Below, piece after piece: positions 53,270 through 62,008 of a DNA stretch of 64,000 nucleotides. Under the pieces are notes generated by a model. The model saw only the letters and a list, made by a program, of their open reading frames with translations, searched no databases and was not told where the DNA came from. Each line of letters starts with the position of its first letter. The stretch's first letter is position 1. Origin of the DNA: Gammaproteobacteria bacterium (GTDB lineage Bacteria; Pseudomonadota; Gammaproteobacteria; Burkholderiales; Gallionellaceae). A program made the translations under genes and the position numbers. The DNA lies in the NCBI GenBank assembly GCA_018820925.1, contig JAHJNJ010000002.1, positions 60,619 to 124,618 on the forward strand. The letters run 5' to 3'.

Positions 53270-55003
53270 GTGATTCCAAAAAGTTTCATTCAGGATCTGC
53301 TCAATCGCCTAGATATCGTGGACGTGATCGAGCGCTACCTGCCGCTCAAGAAGGCCGGTGCCAACTACGTCGCCTGCTGCCCCTTCCACACTGAAAAATC
53401 CCCGTCGTTTACCGTCAGCCAGACAAAGCAGTTCTATCACTGTTTCGGCTGCGGCGCGCATGGCACAGCCATCGGCTTTGTCATGGAACATACCGGCATG
53501 GGCTTCGTGGAAGCGGTGGAAGAGCTGGCCAAGAGTATCGGCGTCACCGTGCCACAGGAGGCATCCAATATCCCGCAGCACAAGGTCGCGCCCGATCTGT
53601 ACGACCTCATGCAATCCGCCACGCGCTACTACCGCGAACAGCTCAAGAAGACACCGCGCGCCATCGACTACCTCAAACGCCGAGGCATGAGCGGCGAAGT
53701 CGCCGCGCGCTTCGGCATCGGCTACGCACCCGACGACTGGCAAAACCTCAAGGATGCCGTGCCCAACTATCAGGACGCCAGCCTGGTCGAAACCGGTCTT
53801 GTGATCGCGGGTGAAGAAGGCAAGCGCTACGACCGCTTCCGCGACCGCATCATGTTCCCCATCGTCAACGTGCGCGGCCAGGTCATCGGCTTCGGCGGGC
53901 GCGTACTGGACAAGGGCGAACCCAAATACCTCAATTCGCCCGAGACCCCGCTGTTCGAGAAAGGCCACGAACTGTACGGCCTGTTCCAGGCGCAGAAGGC
54001 CATCCGCGCCCACCAGCGCGTGGTCGTGGTCGAAGGCTACATGGACGTGGTGGCGCTGGCCCAGCACGGCGTGGAATACGCCGTGGCCACCCTGGGCACG
54101 GCCACCACGCCATATCACGTGCAAAAGCTGCTGCGCCTGTGCGACCAGATCGTGTTCTGCTTCGACGGCGACAAGCCCGGCCAAAAAGCCGCCTGGCGCG
54201 CGTTGGAAAATGCGCTGCCGCAACTGCAGGACGGCAAACGTCTCGGCTTCCTGTTCCTGCCGGAAGAGCATGACCCCGACACCTACATCCGCGAATTCGG
54301 CACCGAAGCCTTCGAGCACGAACTGGACAATTCGCTCGCGCTGTCCGGCTACCTGCTGCGCGAACTCACTGCCGAAGTCGACCTCGGCACACAGGAAGGG
54401 CGCAGTGCCCTGCTCAAGAATGCCCAGCCGCTGCTCACCGCCATCACCGCGCCCACCACGGCGCTGCTGCTGCGCAAGGAAGTGGCGGCGCTGGCGGGCG
54501 TCACCCAGGCGGAACTGGAAGCGCTGTGGGCCATCAAATCCATTGCCGCACCGCAGCGCGCCGCGCCGCCCAAAGCCAGGCGTGCCGCGCCTTCGGGTGG
54601 TTTGCGCATCCTGTTGCGTTGCCTGGTGATGAAGCCGGAACTGGCGCGCGAGTTGCCCAATGATTTGCATAGTGACGGGGCCGAAGCCGCCGCCATCGCT
54701 GCGTTGGCCGACTGGCTGCACGAATCCGCAGACGAAACCACCACGGCCGCGATGATTCAGCATTTTCAGGGCACGCTGCACGAGCCGGTATTTGCGACCG
54801 CGCAGGGCGAAGTGATGCAGTGGGGCGAAGAATTCGACGTCGATGCGGAATTTGCGGGAATGCTGCGCAAAATGCGGCGCGAAGCCGTCGAATCCGAAAT
54901 GTCCGCGCTGCAAGCCAAAGGGCTAGCCATGGACGCGTCGGAACGGGCGCGCCACGACGAATTGAGGGAAGAATTGAAGCAACTGAAGACGCAAGCCAGC
55001 TGA
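53270..55003 (+). CDS. dnaG: DNA primase
   Basis: 577 residues, GTG start behind GAGGG (MIPKSFIQDLLN). The CHC2 zinc ribbon has C37, H40, C58, C61 (CPFHTEKSPSF, HCFGCGAHG). The TOPRIM core includes RDRIMFPIVNVRGQVIGFGGRV, VVVVEGYMDVVALAQHGV, YAVATLGTATT and CFDGDKPGQKAAWRAL. A C-terminal DnaB-interacting region follows. Second essential gene of the macromolecular synthesis operon. Confidence 0.97.
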   Translation: MIPKSFIQDLLNRLDIVDVIERYLPLKKAGANYVACCPFHTEKSPSFTVSQTKQFYHCFGCGAHGTAIGFVMEHTGMGFVEAVEELAKSIGVTVPQEASNIPQHKVAPDLYDLMQSATRYYREQLKKTPRAIDYLKRRGMSGEVAARFGIGYAPDDWQNLKDAVPNYQDASLVETGLVIAGEEGKRYDRFRDRIMFPIVNVRGQVIGFGGRVLDKGEPKYLNSPETPLFEKGHELYGLFQAQKAIRAHQRVVVVEGYMDVVALAQHGVEYAVATLGTATTPYHVQKLLRLCDQIVFCFDGDKPGQKAAWRALENALPQLQDGKRLGFLFLPEEHDPDTYIREFGTEAFEHELDNSLALSGYLLRELTAEVDLGTQEGRSALLKNAQPLLTAITAPTTALLLRKEVAALAGVTQAELEALWAIKSIAAPQRAAPPKARRAAPSGGLRILLRCLVMKPELARELPNDLHSDGAEAAAIAALADWLHESADETTTAAMIQHFQGTLHEPVFATAQGEVMQWGEEFDVDAEFAGMLRKMRREAVESEMSALQAKGLAMDASERARHDELREELKQLKTQAS

Positions 55004-55088
55004 AAAAACAGGCATCAGGCACGTAAATTGCAGATGCCGCCAAATACAGAAAACGCAGCTAACCTTCGGAAATGTTTTGAAAATCGGG

Positions 55089-55094
55089 TATAAT
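55089..55094 (+). promoter_or_regulatory. TATAAT -10 element of an internal promoter for rpoD
   Basis: Consensus TATAAT in the dnaG-rpoD gap, followed by CCGCGCCC, the same start-region context as the rplM and rpsU promoters. The -35 region is only weakly consensus (TTCGGA). Confidence 0.6.
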
Positions 55095-55171
55095 CCGCGC
55101 CCTTTTCGGCGGCACCACATTTTTCGTGTGCCGTGTACTTCGAGTACGAATCAACTTTGGGAATCCTCAAA

Positions 55172-57136
55172 ATGGCGACTCCGCAACAAAAGAAAACAGC
55201 ACCGGCCAAACAGACTGCAGCCTCTATCAAGCAGGCAGCCAAAGAAAAAGTGGCTGCAGCCACGGCTGCGACTGATCCGAGCCAGGACATCGAAGCGCGC
55301 CGCACGCGGCTGAAAGCGCTGATCCTGCTGGGCAAGGAACGCGGCTACCTGACTTTTGCAGAAATCAACGACCACCTGCCGGAAATGCTCGAAGTCGAGC
55401 AAGTCGAAGGCGTGGTGAGCATGATCAACGACATGGGCATCACCGTGTGCGACGTCGCGCCGGATACCGAATCGCTGGTCATGAACGAAACCACACCGCC
55501 GGTGGCCGATGAAGACGCCGCCGAAGAAGCCGAAGCCGCCATCTCCACCGTCGATTCCGAATTTGGCCGCACCACCGACCCGGTGCGCATGTACATGCGC
55601 GAAATGGGCGTGGTCAATCTGCTCACACGCCAGGACGAAATCGAGATCGCCAAGCGCATCGAAGACGGCCTCAAGCACATGATCCAGGCCATCTCCGCCT
55701 GCCCGGCCACCATTGCCGAGATCCTGGCGCTGGCCGACAAGGTCGCGCAGGACACCATGCGCATCGACGAAATCATCGACGGTTTCATCGACACGGACGA
55801 GGGCATCGCCATCAACGAACCCGCACCTGCCGCAGATGAAGAATCGGACGAGGAAAGCGAAGAAGAGGACGACGAAGAATCGGAAGAAGACGGCGAAGCC
55901 GCCGCTGCCGCCAACCTGGCCCAGCTCAAGCAGGATGCGCTGGAACGCTTCGCGGTCATCAGCGACCTGTTCATCAAGCTGGGCAAGGCTTATGAGAAAT
56001 ACGGCTACCGCAGCAAGCAATACGACAAGCTGCAAATGCAAATTTCCGACGCCCTGATGCAATTCCGCTTCTCGGCCAAGCAAGTGGATGCCTTGTGCGA
56101 AACCATGCGCGGGCTGGTGGAAGAAGTGCGCGCCTGCGAGCGCAAGATTCAGGACCTGTGCGTGACCAAGGCACGCATGCCGCGCGCCCATTTCATCAAA
56201 GTGTTCCCGCTCAACGAAGGCAATCTGGACTGGGTGGAACAGGAAATGTCCGCCAAAAAGCCCTACAGCGAAACCCTGTCGCGCTTCCAGGCCGCCATCG
56301 TCGACCAGCAAAAGCAGATGCTGGCGCTGCAACAGCGCGTGGGTATTCCCATCCTCGACCTGAAAGAGATCAACAAGCAGATGACCAACGGCGAAGCCAA
56401 GGCGCGCCGCGCCAAGCGCGACATGATCGAGGCCAACCTGCGTCTGGTGATTTCCATCGCCAAGAAATACACCAACCGCGGCCTGCAATTCCTCGACCTC
56501 ATCCAGGAAGGCAACATCGGCCTGATGAAGGCTGTGGACAAATTCGAATACCGCCGCGGTTACAAGTTCTCGACCTATGCGACATGGTGGATTCGTCAGG
56601 CGATCACGCGCTCCATCGCCGACCAGGCGCGCACCATCCGTATCCCGGTGCACATGATCGAGACCATCAACAAGATGAACCGCATCTCGCGCCAGATCCT
56701 GCAGGAGACCGGGCAGGATGCGGACGCCGCCACCCTGGCCGTGAAGATGGAAATGCCGGAAGACAAGATCCGCAAAATCCTCAAGATCGCCAAGGAACCC
56801 ATCTCCATGGAAACCCCGGTGGGCGACGATGACGATTCGCACCTGGGTGACTTCATCGAAGACGCCAACTCGCTGGCACCCATCGAGGCCGCGGTGTACG
56901 ACAGCCTGCGCAACGTCACCAAGGACATTCTGGACAGCCTCACCCCGCGTGAAGCCAAAGTCTTGCGCATGCGCTTCGGCATCGAAATGAACACCGACCA
57001 CACGCTGGAAGAAGTCGGCAAACAATTCGACGTCACCCGCGAGCGTATCCGCCAGATAGAAGCCAAGGCCCTGCGCAAACTGCGTCACCCGTCGCGTTCT
57101 GAAAAGCTCAAGAGCTTCCTCGACGGCGACAGCTAA
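55172..57136 (+). CDS. rpoD: RNA polymerase primary sigma factor (sigma-70)
   Basis: 654 residues from [13 protein letters not shown]; an in-frame GTG 13 codons earlier lies in the leader. Region 1.1 ([27 protein letters not shown]), region 1.2 ([33 protein letters not shown]), an acidic non-conserved stretch ([18 protein letters not shown]), regions 2-3 ([40 protein letters not shown]) and region 4.2 HTH ([20 protein letters not shown]). Recognises the TTGACA/TATAAT promoters noted in this window. Confidence 0.98.
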   Translation: MATPQQKKTAPAKQTAASIKQAAKEKVAAATAATDPSQDIEARRTRLKALILLGKERGYLTFAEINDHLPEMLEVEQVEGVVSMINDMGITVCDVAPDTESLVMNETTPPVADEDAAEEAEAAISTVDSEFGRTTDPVRMYMREMGVVNLLTRQDEIEIAKRIEDGLKHMIQAISACPATIAEILALADKVAQDTMRIDEIIDGFIDTDEGIAINEPAPAADEESDEESEEEDDEESEEDGEAAAAANLAQLKQDALERFAVISDLFIKLGKAYEKYGYRSKQYDKLQMQISDALMQFRFSAKQVDALCETMRGLVEEVRACERKIQDLCVTKARMPRAHFIKVFPLNEGNLDWVEQEMSAKKPYSETLSRFQAAIVDQQKQMLALQQRVGIPILDLKEINKQMTNGEAKARRAKRDMIEANLRLVISIAKKYTNRGLQFLDLIQEGNIGLMKAVDKFEYRRGYKFSTYATWWIRQAITRSIADQARTIRIPVHMIETINKMNRISRQILQETGQDADAATLAVKMEMPEDKIRKILKIAKEPISMETPVGDDDDSHLGDFIEDANSLAPIEAAVYDSLRNVTKDILDSLTPREAKVLRMRFGIEMNTDHTLEEVGKQFDVTRERIRQIEAKALRKLRHPSRSEKLKSFLDGDS

Positions 57137-57142
57137 GTCCAC

Positions 57143-57219
57143 GGGCCCTTAGCTCAGTTGGTTAGAGCAGAGGACTCATAATCCTTTGGTCCGCGGTTCA
57201 AGTCCGCGAGGGCCCACCA
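57143..57219 (+). tRNA. tRNA-Ile (CAU anticodon, lysidine-modified type)
   Basis: 77 nt including CCA. Acceptor stem GGGCCCT / AGGGCCC; D-arm TTAGCTCAGTTGGTTAGAGC; anticodon stem-loop AGGACTCATAATCCT with CAT; T-arm CCGCGGTTCAAGTCCGCG. CAU would read as Met, but the resemblance to E. coli tRNA-Ile2 (CCTTAGCTCAG start, ACTCATAAT loop) and lack of initiator features favour the isoleucine AUA-reading type, which needs TilS. Confidence 0.88.
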
Positions 57220-57221
57220 AT

Positions 57222-57260
57222 AAAAAACCCGCCATACGACAAAGTATGGCGGGTTTTTTT
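57222..57260 (+). terminator. Rho-independent terminator after the tRNA
   Basis: AAAAAACCCGCCATAC (57222-57237), six-base loop, GTATGGCGGGTTTTTTT (57244-57260). Confidence 0.95.
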
Positions 57261-57306
57261 ATTGTGATCCGAAGGTCGGAGCCTGTCGAAGGGGCGGCCC
57301 GATTAC

Positions 57307-57492
57307 CTAGCTCATGGTCGCAATTAACGCAACCTGTACACTCCACGTAATCAAGAATCCGGCTCCCCATGTTGCGCACTCGGCGAGTGTGCTGCGGAAG
57401 TTGCGGCCGGGCTCTTTGAGCAACAGAATGCCGACCATCAGGACAAAAGCACCGATCAAAATAATTATCAGCGAAGTCTCAATGGAAATCAT
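57307..57492 (-). CDS. Small hypothetical membrane protein
   Basis: 61 residues from ATG 57492, with GGAG six bases upstream (MISIETSLIIILIGAFVLMV). Two membrane helices (LIIILIGAFVLMVGILLL; ECATWGAGFLITWSVQVALIA) are joined by a short polar loop KEPGRNFRSTL. Good RBS and composition support a real gene, but no family is recognised. Confidence 0.5.
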   Translation of the reverse strand: MISIETSLIIILIGAFVLMVGILLLKEPGRNFRSTLAECATWGAGFLITWSVQVALIATMS

Positions 57493-58055
57493 TTTCAACT
57501 CCATTCTTCAAAATTCTCAATCGAAAAAGTGCCGAAACGCTCAAGCACTGCCAGACATCCTTAAGACGAAACGTATTCCTTGCAGAGCAGCAAGTCCATA
57601 TGCCGAACGGCCTAGATAACTACCTAGTATTGTCCCGGAAAGGTCTATATCTTTTGAGGAAGAGATGCAAAATCATGCGGTTACGTTTGATGATTCTGTG
57701 TGGCAACCCCCAGCCATACCGGGGGACGCCAAAGTAAAACCGTGCGCCACGGACGCAAAAAACAAAGCTGGAATTCCTCTGTATTATTCCCTGCCCTTTG
57801 GGGGAGGGGTGCGGTGGGAATGAATTTAATATGTGCGCGGCACAAACGTTTATATCCCCATTCCGGCCTTCCCCCTGATGGGGTCAGGAGAGCAAACCCG
57901 ATCCCTTGGGCCCAGGGTTGCCGTTCGTGCCGTGCCAGCCGAAGCACAAGCACCCACGCTCGTTTCGACAAGCTCAATGCGAACGGATTCCTGGACAATG
58001 TGTGCCGGTTCAATAATTGCTCGGGCTCGGCCATACCGTAGCAGCGTAACCCATA
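57493..58055. other. About 560-nt gap with no credible gene
   Basis: Composition is mixed. A family-E dispersed repeat half-site (TTTCGACAAGCTCAATGCG) lies at 57962-57980. No tRNA or other RNA recognised. Confidence 0.4.
57962..57985. repeat. Dispersed repeat, family E (degenerate copy)
   Basis: TTTCGACAAGCTCAATGCG followed by AACGG: matches the core of the TTCGACAGGCTCAGGACGAA element found several more times to 62 kb. Confidence 0.6.
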
Positions 58056-59039
58056 TTACTTATGTTGCGCGGGATCGCCGGGCTTGCCGCGTCCTTTGAC
58101 GCGGCCCAGGACGGGCCTCGCCCAGCCCGCCAGTCTCCGCTCGAAGAATGTCTTGATCCACAGCGGCTTCTCTGCCTCCTCCAGCTCGATGTTCTCGTAT
58201 TCCGCAATCACCTGCGCACCCAGCAACAGCAGCGTGGCGCCCACTTCAAAGCTCAGCATCACCATGATGGCCGTGGTCAGCGAGCCGTAGACCACGCTCA
58301 CCTGCGATAACGAGCCGAAATACCAGCTCAGCCCATGGCGTATCAACTCCCACAGCAAACCCGCCGCGATGCCACCGATCAGCGCGTGTTTGGCCGTCAG
58401 CCGGCCCACCGGCATGAAATAGTAGATCGAGGAAATCAGCAGAATCTCGGCGATCATCCCGGCGATATTGATCAGCAGGCGCGAAAAACCGCCCAGCGAC
58501 CAGCGATGCCCGAACAGCACCAGATTCTCGCCGCCCAAGGCCAGCAGATAGACCATCACGAACGTGCCCACGAACAGTGCCGCGCCGATGAAGAAGTTAT
58601 AGGCAAAAGGCAGCAGCAGGGAAATGAACAACGGCCGCCGCGTCTTCTGCAGGCGGTGAAAAAAGATCACCGAGATCGCACTCTCCAGCACCCGGAAGCC
58701 GAGCGAGCTGAAAAACAGCATCGTGATCAACAACACCCAGCCGATCAACTGCCTGTGCTCGAGCAACGCCGACAACTCCCCCAAAACCGCCCGGCTCTCG
58801 CCCGGCACCACAAATTCCAGCGCCTTGCCGATCGTCGCCAGCAGCACCGCCTGGTCGATCACATTCGACAGCGCAATCACCATCAGGATCAGCAGCGGCA
58901 CAATGGACAGCAGCGCGTAATAAGCCACCGCCCCCGCCAACAGCAGCCCCTGATTCGCCTGAAACGCCCGCAGCACCTGCAACGCAAAGGCGAGAGGGTT
59001 TTTAAGAACATGAGCGGTGCGGGGATCAATGAGTTTCAT
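58056..59039 (-). CDS. YihY/BrkB-family inner-membrane protein
   Basis: 327 residues from MKLIDPRTA. About six membrane helices with the family's typical LLLAGAVAYYALLSIVPLLIL near the N-terminus, RLQKTRRPLF between helices, and VVYGSLTTAIMVMLSFEVGATLLLLGAQVIAEYE near the end. Function of the YihY/UPF0761 family is unsettled (formerly thought to be RNase BN). A C-terminal cytoplasmic tail is basic. Confidence 0.9.
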   Translation of the reverse strand: MKLIDPRTAHVLKNPLAFALQVLRAFQANQGLLLAGAVAYYALLSIVPLLILMVIALSNVIDQAVLLATIGKALEFVVPGESRAVLGELSALLEHRQLIGWVLLITMLFFSSLGFRVLESAISVIFFHRLQKTRRPLFISLLLPFAYNFFIGAALFVGTFVMVYLLALGGENLVLFGHRWSLGGFSRLLINIAGMIAEILLISSIYYFMPVGRLTAKHALIGGIAAGLLWELIRHGLSWYFGSLSQVSVVYGSLTTAIMVMLSFEVGATLLLLGAQVIAEYENIELEEAEKPLWIKTFFERRLAGWARPVLGRVKGRGKPGDPAQHK

Positions 59040-59161
59040 GGGTAGTCTCAATCCGTATCACCTCGAAGCAAACCCGGAAAGATCGCCTGTGAATTGAACA
59101 GCGATAAAAATTGTATATACCGTTAACAGTTAGCGCCACCGAAGCAGAGTTATCTAACCAC

Positions 59162-59184
59162 TTATCCACAAAAACTGTGAATAA
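59162..59184. promoter_or_regulatory. Two DnaA-box-like sites in inverted orientation
   Basis: TTATCCACA (59162-59170, exact consensus) and TGTGAATAA (59176-59184, complement of TTATTCACA), separated by five bases. They lie in an AT-rich part of the gap between the yihY-like gene and dodecin. No dnaA, parA or rnpA gene is near, so this is not treated as oriC. Confidence 0.5.
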
Positions 59185-59219
59185 CTTAGGAGGCGGTCAG
59201 CCGAAACTTAAACCCCGTT

Positions 59220-59246
59220 CGCCCTGAGCTCGTCGAAGGGTGAACG
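59220..59246. repeat. Dispersed repeat, family E
   Basis: TTCGCCCTGAGCTCGTCGAA followed by GGGTGAA: a palindrome-like element also present at 59771, 61263, 61332 and 61951 in varying forms. Confidence 0.75.
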
Positions 59247-59407
59247 AACCACTTATCCCCTCCCCCATGCAGGGGGAGGGCCAGGGTGGGGGTAGAAACG
59301 GAATTCGCGCGCACTCAATAGCTTGTACCCCCATCCCCGCCTTCCCCCTGACAGGGGAAGGAGCGAGCAGTCCTGTGCGGCATATTCTTTCTTATTAACC
59401 TCCCCGC

Positions 59408-59626
59408 CTATTTCTTCGGGTCATACTTGAATGACAAAGCCACCTTCGCCCGATAAGCCGCCACCTTGCCGCCTTCAACCACCATATCCAGCTTCACAAT
59501 CTCCGCCACCCGCAAATCCCGCAAAGTCTTGGAAGCCGCACTCACCGCATTCGCAGCGGCATCCTCCCAGGACTTCTTGCTGGTACCGACCAGCTCGGTA
59601 ATACGATAGACACTGTCCTTAGCCAT
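59408..59626 (-). CDS. Dodecin family flavin-binding protein
   Basis: 72 residues from the ATG behind AAGGAGAAGATC. Dodecin pattern: VYRITELVGTSKKSWEDAAANAVSAASKTLRDLRVAEIVKLDMVVEGGKVAAYRAKVALSFKYD. Dodecins form twelve-subunit spheres that store or buffer flavins (FMN, riboflavin) or CoA. The aromatic flavin-stacking position is occupied by the conserved W in SWEDAA. Single-gene unit. Confidence 0.93.
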   Translation of the reverse strand: MAKDSVYRITELVGTSKKSWEDAAANAVSAASKTLRDLRVAEIVKLDMVVEGGKVAAYRAKVALSFKYDPKK

Positions 59627-59770
59627 GATCTTCTCCTTATGTTAACGATGAACAACAGGGAATAAATCGTGATGCAGAGTAATAAAGTACGCCTAACCAC
59701 AAAACTCTGCACCCTTTTTGATCCCATGGCTTTCTAAAAACAGCCCCGTCCGCCGTCCCCCCAAATATCC

Positions 59771-59799
59771 GTTCGTCCTGAGCCCGGCGAAGGGTGAAC
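59771..59799. repeat. Dispersed repeat, family E
   Basis: TTCGTCCTGAGCCCGGCGAA followed by GGGTGAACG; same core as the neighbouring copies. Confidence 0.75.
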
Positions 59800-59833
59800 G
59801 CCTACCACGCCCCCGAGCCCGTCGACGGAAACA

Positions 59834-59900
59834 GGAGCGCCGACGTCCCGTCGGCAATGATGTTCGAATAAGAAAATGCCGACGGGGACGTCGGCGCTCC
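59834..59900. repeat. Inverted repeat, family F (GGAGCGCCGACG)
   Basis: Left arm GGAGCGCCGACGTCC then CGTCGGCA (59834-59856); right arm TGCCGACGGGGAC then GTCGGCGCTCC (59877-59900) with one extra base. GGGAGCGCCGACT recurs near the right edge of the window at 63958. Confidence 0.85.
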
Positions 59901-59985
59901 CAACCAGCCCCCCCGTTTGACACCACCCAACCCAACGCGCAGACTCCCGCGCAGCCACCAAACCCCACCCGCAAAGGAGAAGTGA

Positions 59986-60264
59986 ATGTCCAAGAAACGT
60001 TTTCACTGCCAGGCCGCAAACCATCTGGGCAACAAATGCGTCAGCATCACCGACGAAGGCCATGCCTTCCTGCTCTCAATAGAAGACGCCACCAACAAAT
60101 TCAACTACCTCAAAGAAGCCATCGCCACCGCCAAATACCCCATCGCCATCGACCTAGTGAACACCGTCCCCAAAATGATGACCGGCGCGACAGTCAAATT
60201 CCAGATTGCCCAGCACGATGCGGAAAAGTTTCTGCATTCGCTGGATAAGGCGCTGCATCATTGA
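59986..60264 (+). CDS. Small hypothetical protein
   Basis: 92 residues behind AAAGGAGAAGTGA. No signal peptide or membrane helix. Segments: HCQAANHLGNKCVSITDEGHAF, NYLKEAIATAKYPIAIDLVNTVPKMM, VKFQIAQHDAEKFLHSLDKALHH. The strong ribosome site and balanced composition argue for a real cytoplasmic protein; family unknown. Confidence 0.6.
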   Translation: MSKKRFHCQAANHLGNKCVSITDEGHAFLLSIEDATNKFNYLKEAIATAKYPIAIDLVNTVPKMMTGATVKFQIAQHDAEKFLHSLDKALHH

Positions 60265-60304
60265 CACTCGGTGCTCCCCAAAGCGCTTTTCGCTTAAGCA
60301 GTAC

Positions 60305-60350
60305 GGGTGCGTTTGCGCACCGGACAAATTGATGCGCAGGTGCACCCTGC
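60305..60350. repeat. Dispersed inverted repeat, family D (degenerate copy)
   Basis: GGGTGCGTTTGCGCACC (60305-60321) faces GATGCGCAGGTGCACCCTGC; the arms pair imperfectly. Confidence 0.65.
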
Positions 60351-60489
60351 AAAAAGATTTCAGCCGCCAACCAATTTTTGATCGCGCAAGTCACCATCAA
60401 ATGACATCAGTGCTTGCAGGCGGTGGGTACGCGCATATGTTTTCCACCAGTTTCCTTGTGAAACGTAGAATGACATGCATGGAAAATAT

Positions 60490-61242
60490 ATGCGCATCCA
60501 TGTTCTAAGCGATCTGCATCTTGAAATTGCCAGCTATCAACCGCAGCTCGTCGAGTGCGATGTGGTGGTGCTGGCGGGCGATATCGCAAATCATGTGCGG
60601 GGGATTGAGTGGGGCCGATACACCTGGCCGGACAAAATCATCCTGTATGTGCCGGGCAACCACGAGTTTTATCGGCGGGAACGCACGGAGACGTTGCAGC
60701 AGATGCGCGTTGCCGCCCGCGAGTCGGGTGTTCACTTGCTGGACAACGATGAGGTGGTGATTGCGGGTGTGCGCTTTTTGGGCAGCACGCTATGGACCGA
60801 TTTCAATTTGTTCGGCGAGGAACTGAAAAAAGCCGCGATGGCCGAGGGCAAGTTGTACCTGAACGATTTCCGCTTGATCCGTGAACGCGACCGGGTGTTC
60901 AGCCCGGCACGTTCTGCGCAGTTGCACAAGACATCGCGCAAGTGGCTGGCCGCAAAACTGCAGCAACCCTTCCCGGGCAAGACAGTGGTCATTACCCACC
61001 ACCTGCCCAGTGCGCATTCCGTCACCGAACGTTACAAGACCAGTCTTTCTTCCGCCTGCTTTGCGTCCAATCTGGACGATTTGCTGGGAGCCAGTGCGCT
61101 GTGGATTCATGGTCACACGCATGACAGTTTCGATTACGTGCTGCACGGCACGCGGGTGGTTTGCAATCCGCGCGGATATTGTCGGAATGTGGATAGGCCG
61201 GAGAATCTGGCATTTGATCCGGCGTTAGTGGTGGAGGTTTGA
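60490..61242 (+). CDS. Calcineurin-like metallophosphoesterase
   Basis: 250 residues from MRIHVLSDLH; an ATG five codons earlier is possible. The dinuclear metal motifs are all visible: DLHLE, LAGDIANH, YVPGNHEFY, VITHHLPSAHS, WIHGHTHDSFDY. No signal peptide, so it is cytoplasmic. Substrate unknown. Monocistronic by appearance. Confidence 0.92.
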   Translation: MRIHVLSDLHLEIASYQPQLVECDVVVLAGDIANHVRGIEWGRYTWPDKIILYVPGNHEFYRRERTETLQQMRVAARESGVHLLDNDEVVIAGVRFLGSTLWTDFNLFGEELKKAAMAEGKLYLNDFRLIRERDRVFSPARSAQLHKTSRKWLAAKLQQPFPGKTVVITHHLPSAHSVTERYKTSLSSACFASNLDDLLGASALWIHGHTHDSFDYVLHGTRVVCNPRGYCRNVDRPENLAFDPALVVEV

Positions 61243-61262
61243 GAGTGGCGCGCCGTTCTATC

Positions 61263-61382
61263 CTTCGACAGGCTCAGGACGAACGGGATTAAAAGGTTGC
61301 GGAGGTTTGAGGGTTGGCGCGCCATCCTATCCTTCGACATTGCCTTCAGTTCTGAGCGTAGTCGAAGGGGCAGGACGAACGG
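61263..61382. repeat. Two dispersed repeats, family E, downstream of the metallophosphoesterase gene
   Basis: CCTTCGACAGGCTCAGGACG then AACGGG (from 61263), followed by a second copy interrupted by extra sequence (CCTTCGACATTGCC ... GTCGAAGGGGCAGGACGAACGG, from 61332 to 61382). The two have TTGCGGAGGTTTGAGGGTTGG between them. Confidence 0.75.
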
Positions 61383-61495
61383 AATTGAGAGTGCAACCTT
61401 TGCCAACTCTGTTGGTCTCATTTGATGCGCGGGTAGTGTTGCGCGCGGATCGATTCCACTTTGCAGGTTGATCCATCAGCGAATGAGGTGATCAA

Positions 61496-61606
61496 ATGAA
61501 CAAGACTAATAGAGCTATCTTATGGAGTGTGCGCTGGACTATTGCCACTGTGTTCGCATTCTTGATCGTGTTGCCCGCGGTGGTTGCCATCAGTGTTGCG
61601 ATTTAA
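61496..61606 (+). CDS. Predicted 36-residue membrane miniprotein
   Basis: ATG at 61496 behind GAGGTG with five-base spacing. Product MNKTNRAILWSVRWTIAT then VFAFLIVLPAVVAISVAI: a basic N-terminus followed by one long membrane helix and no cytoplasmic tail. Such one-helix proteins often bind a larger membrane protein. Evidence is ribosome site plus hydrophobic-helix design only; a chance frame is possible. Confidence 0.4.
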   Translation: MNKTNRAILWSVRWTIATVFAFLIVLPAVVAISVAI

Positions 61607-61649
61607 CTTACCAAACGCCAACGCGCCCGTACGCTGAGCGGAGCGCATG

Positions 61650-61856
61650 TCAATAATGCGGCGGCTTCTCGTTCGCAGGTATGCCCTCATGCCCCGGTTC
61701 GGTCATTGACTGAATGTGTCTTGCGAGCGATGCGCAGATCGCTTCAAGACGCTCCAGCTTTTGTTGCTGCTGGTAGATCGTTTTGTTCAGTTCGTCGATC
61801 TGGTCTTCCTGGTAGGAGATTTTGGTTTCGATGTTTTCCAGACGTTTTTCAATCAT
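61650..61856 (-). CDS. slyX: SlyX-family protein
   Basis: 68 residues. Coiled-coil design with the SlyX layout: MIEKRLENIETKISYQEDQIDELNKTIYQQQQKLERLE and a C-terminal PANEKPPHY, the family's conserved PPHY ending. Function unknown. Usual length. Confidence 0.92.
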   Translation of the reverse strand: MIEKRLENIETKISYQEDQIDELNKTIYQQQQKLERLEAICASLARHIQSMTEPGHEGIPANEKPPHY

Positions 61857-61950
61857 GGGGTGATCCTGAAAGTTCGGCGATTGGCCAAGGGCATTCTAGC
61901 GCGGGTGCGTAGCGAAGGTGACGAAATGGAGAGAGAGCAGGTGTTCATGC

Positions 61951-61976
61951 TTCGACAGGCTCAGCACGAACGGATT
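61951..61976. repeat. Dispersed repeat, family E
   Basis: TTCGACAGGCTCAGCACG then AACGG, just upstream of the convergent TerB-like gene. Confidence 0.7.
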
Positions 61977-62008
61977 TCTTCTTCGCCAGGCTCGGCGCGC
62001 ACTGCCTG

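Larger units (their letters stand above)
59040..59407. other. 368-nt gap with two DnaA-box-like sites and dispersed repeats
   Basis: No gene seen. The left half is AT-rich (TTGTATATACCGTTAAC) and contains the paired DnaA-type boxes listed separately. The right half has a family-E repeat copy (59220-59246) and a G/C-rich low-complexity stretch (CCCCTCCCCCATGCAGGGGG). Confidence 0.5.

Noticed and set aside
53309..54913. Long open frame antisense to dnaG
   Set aside because: Shadow of dnaG; composition is low-complexity and domainless.
55151..57142. Long open frame antisense to rpoD
   Set aside because: Shadow of rpoD codon bias; no family features, and rpoD is certain.
57143..57219. Initiator or elongator methionine tRNA from the CAT anticodon
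   Set aside because: Body sequence resembles tRNA-Ile2 (CAU) and lacks the unpaired first acceptor position and three G-C pairs of the initiator type.
59040..59407. Origin of replication
   Set aside because: Only two DnaA-box-like sites and no dnaA, gidA, parAB or rnpA gene nearby.
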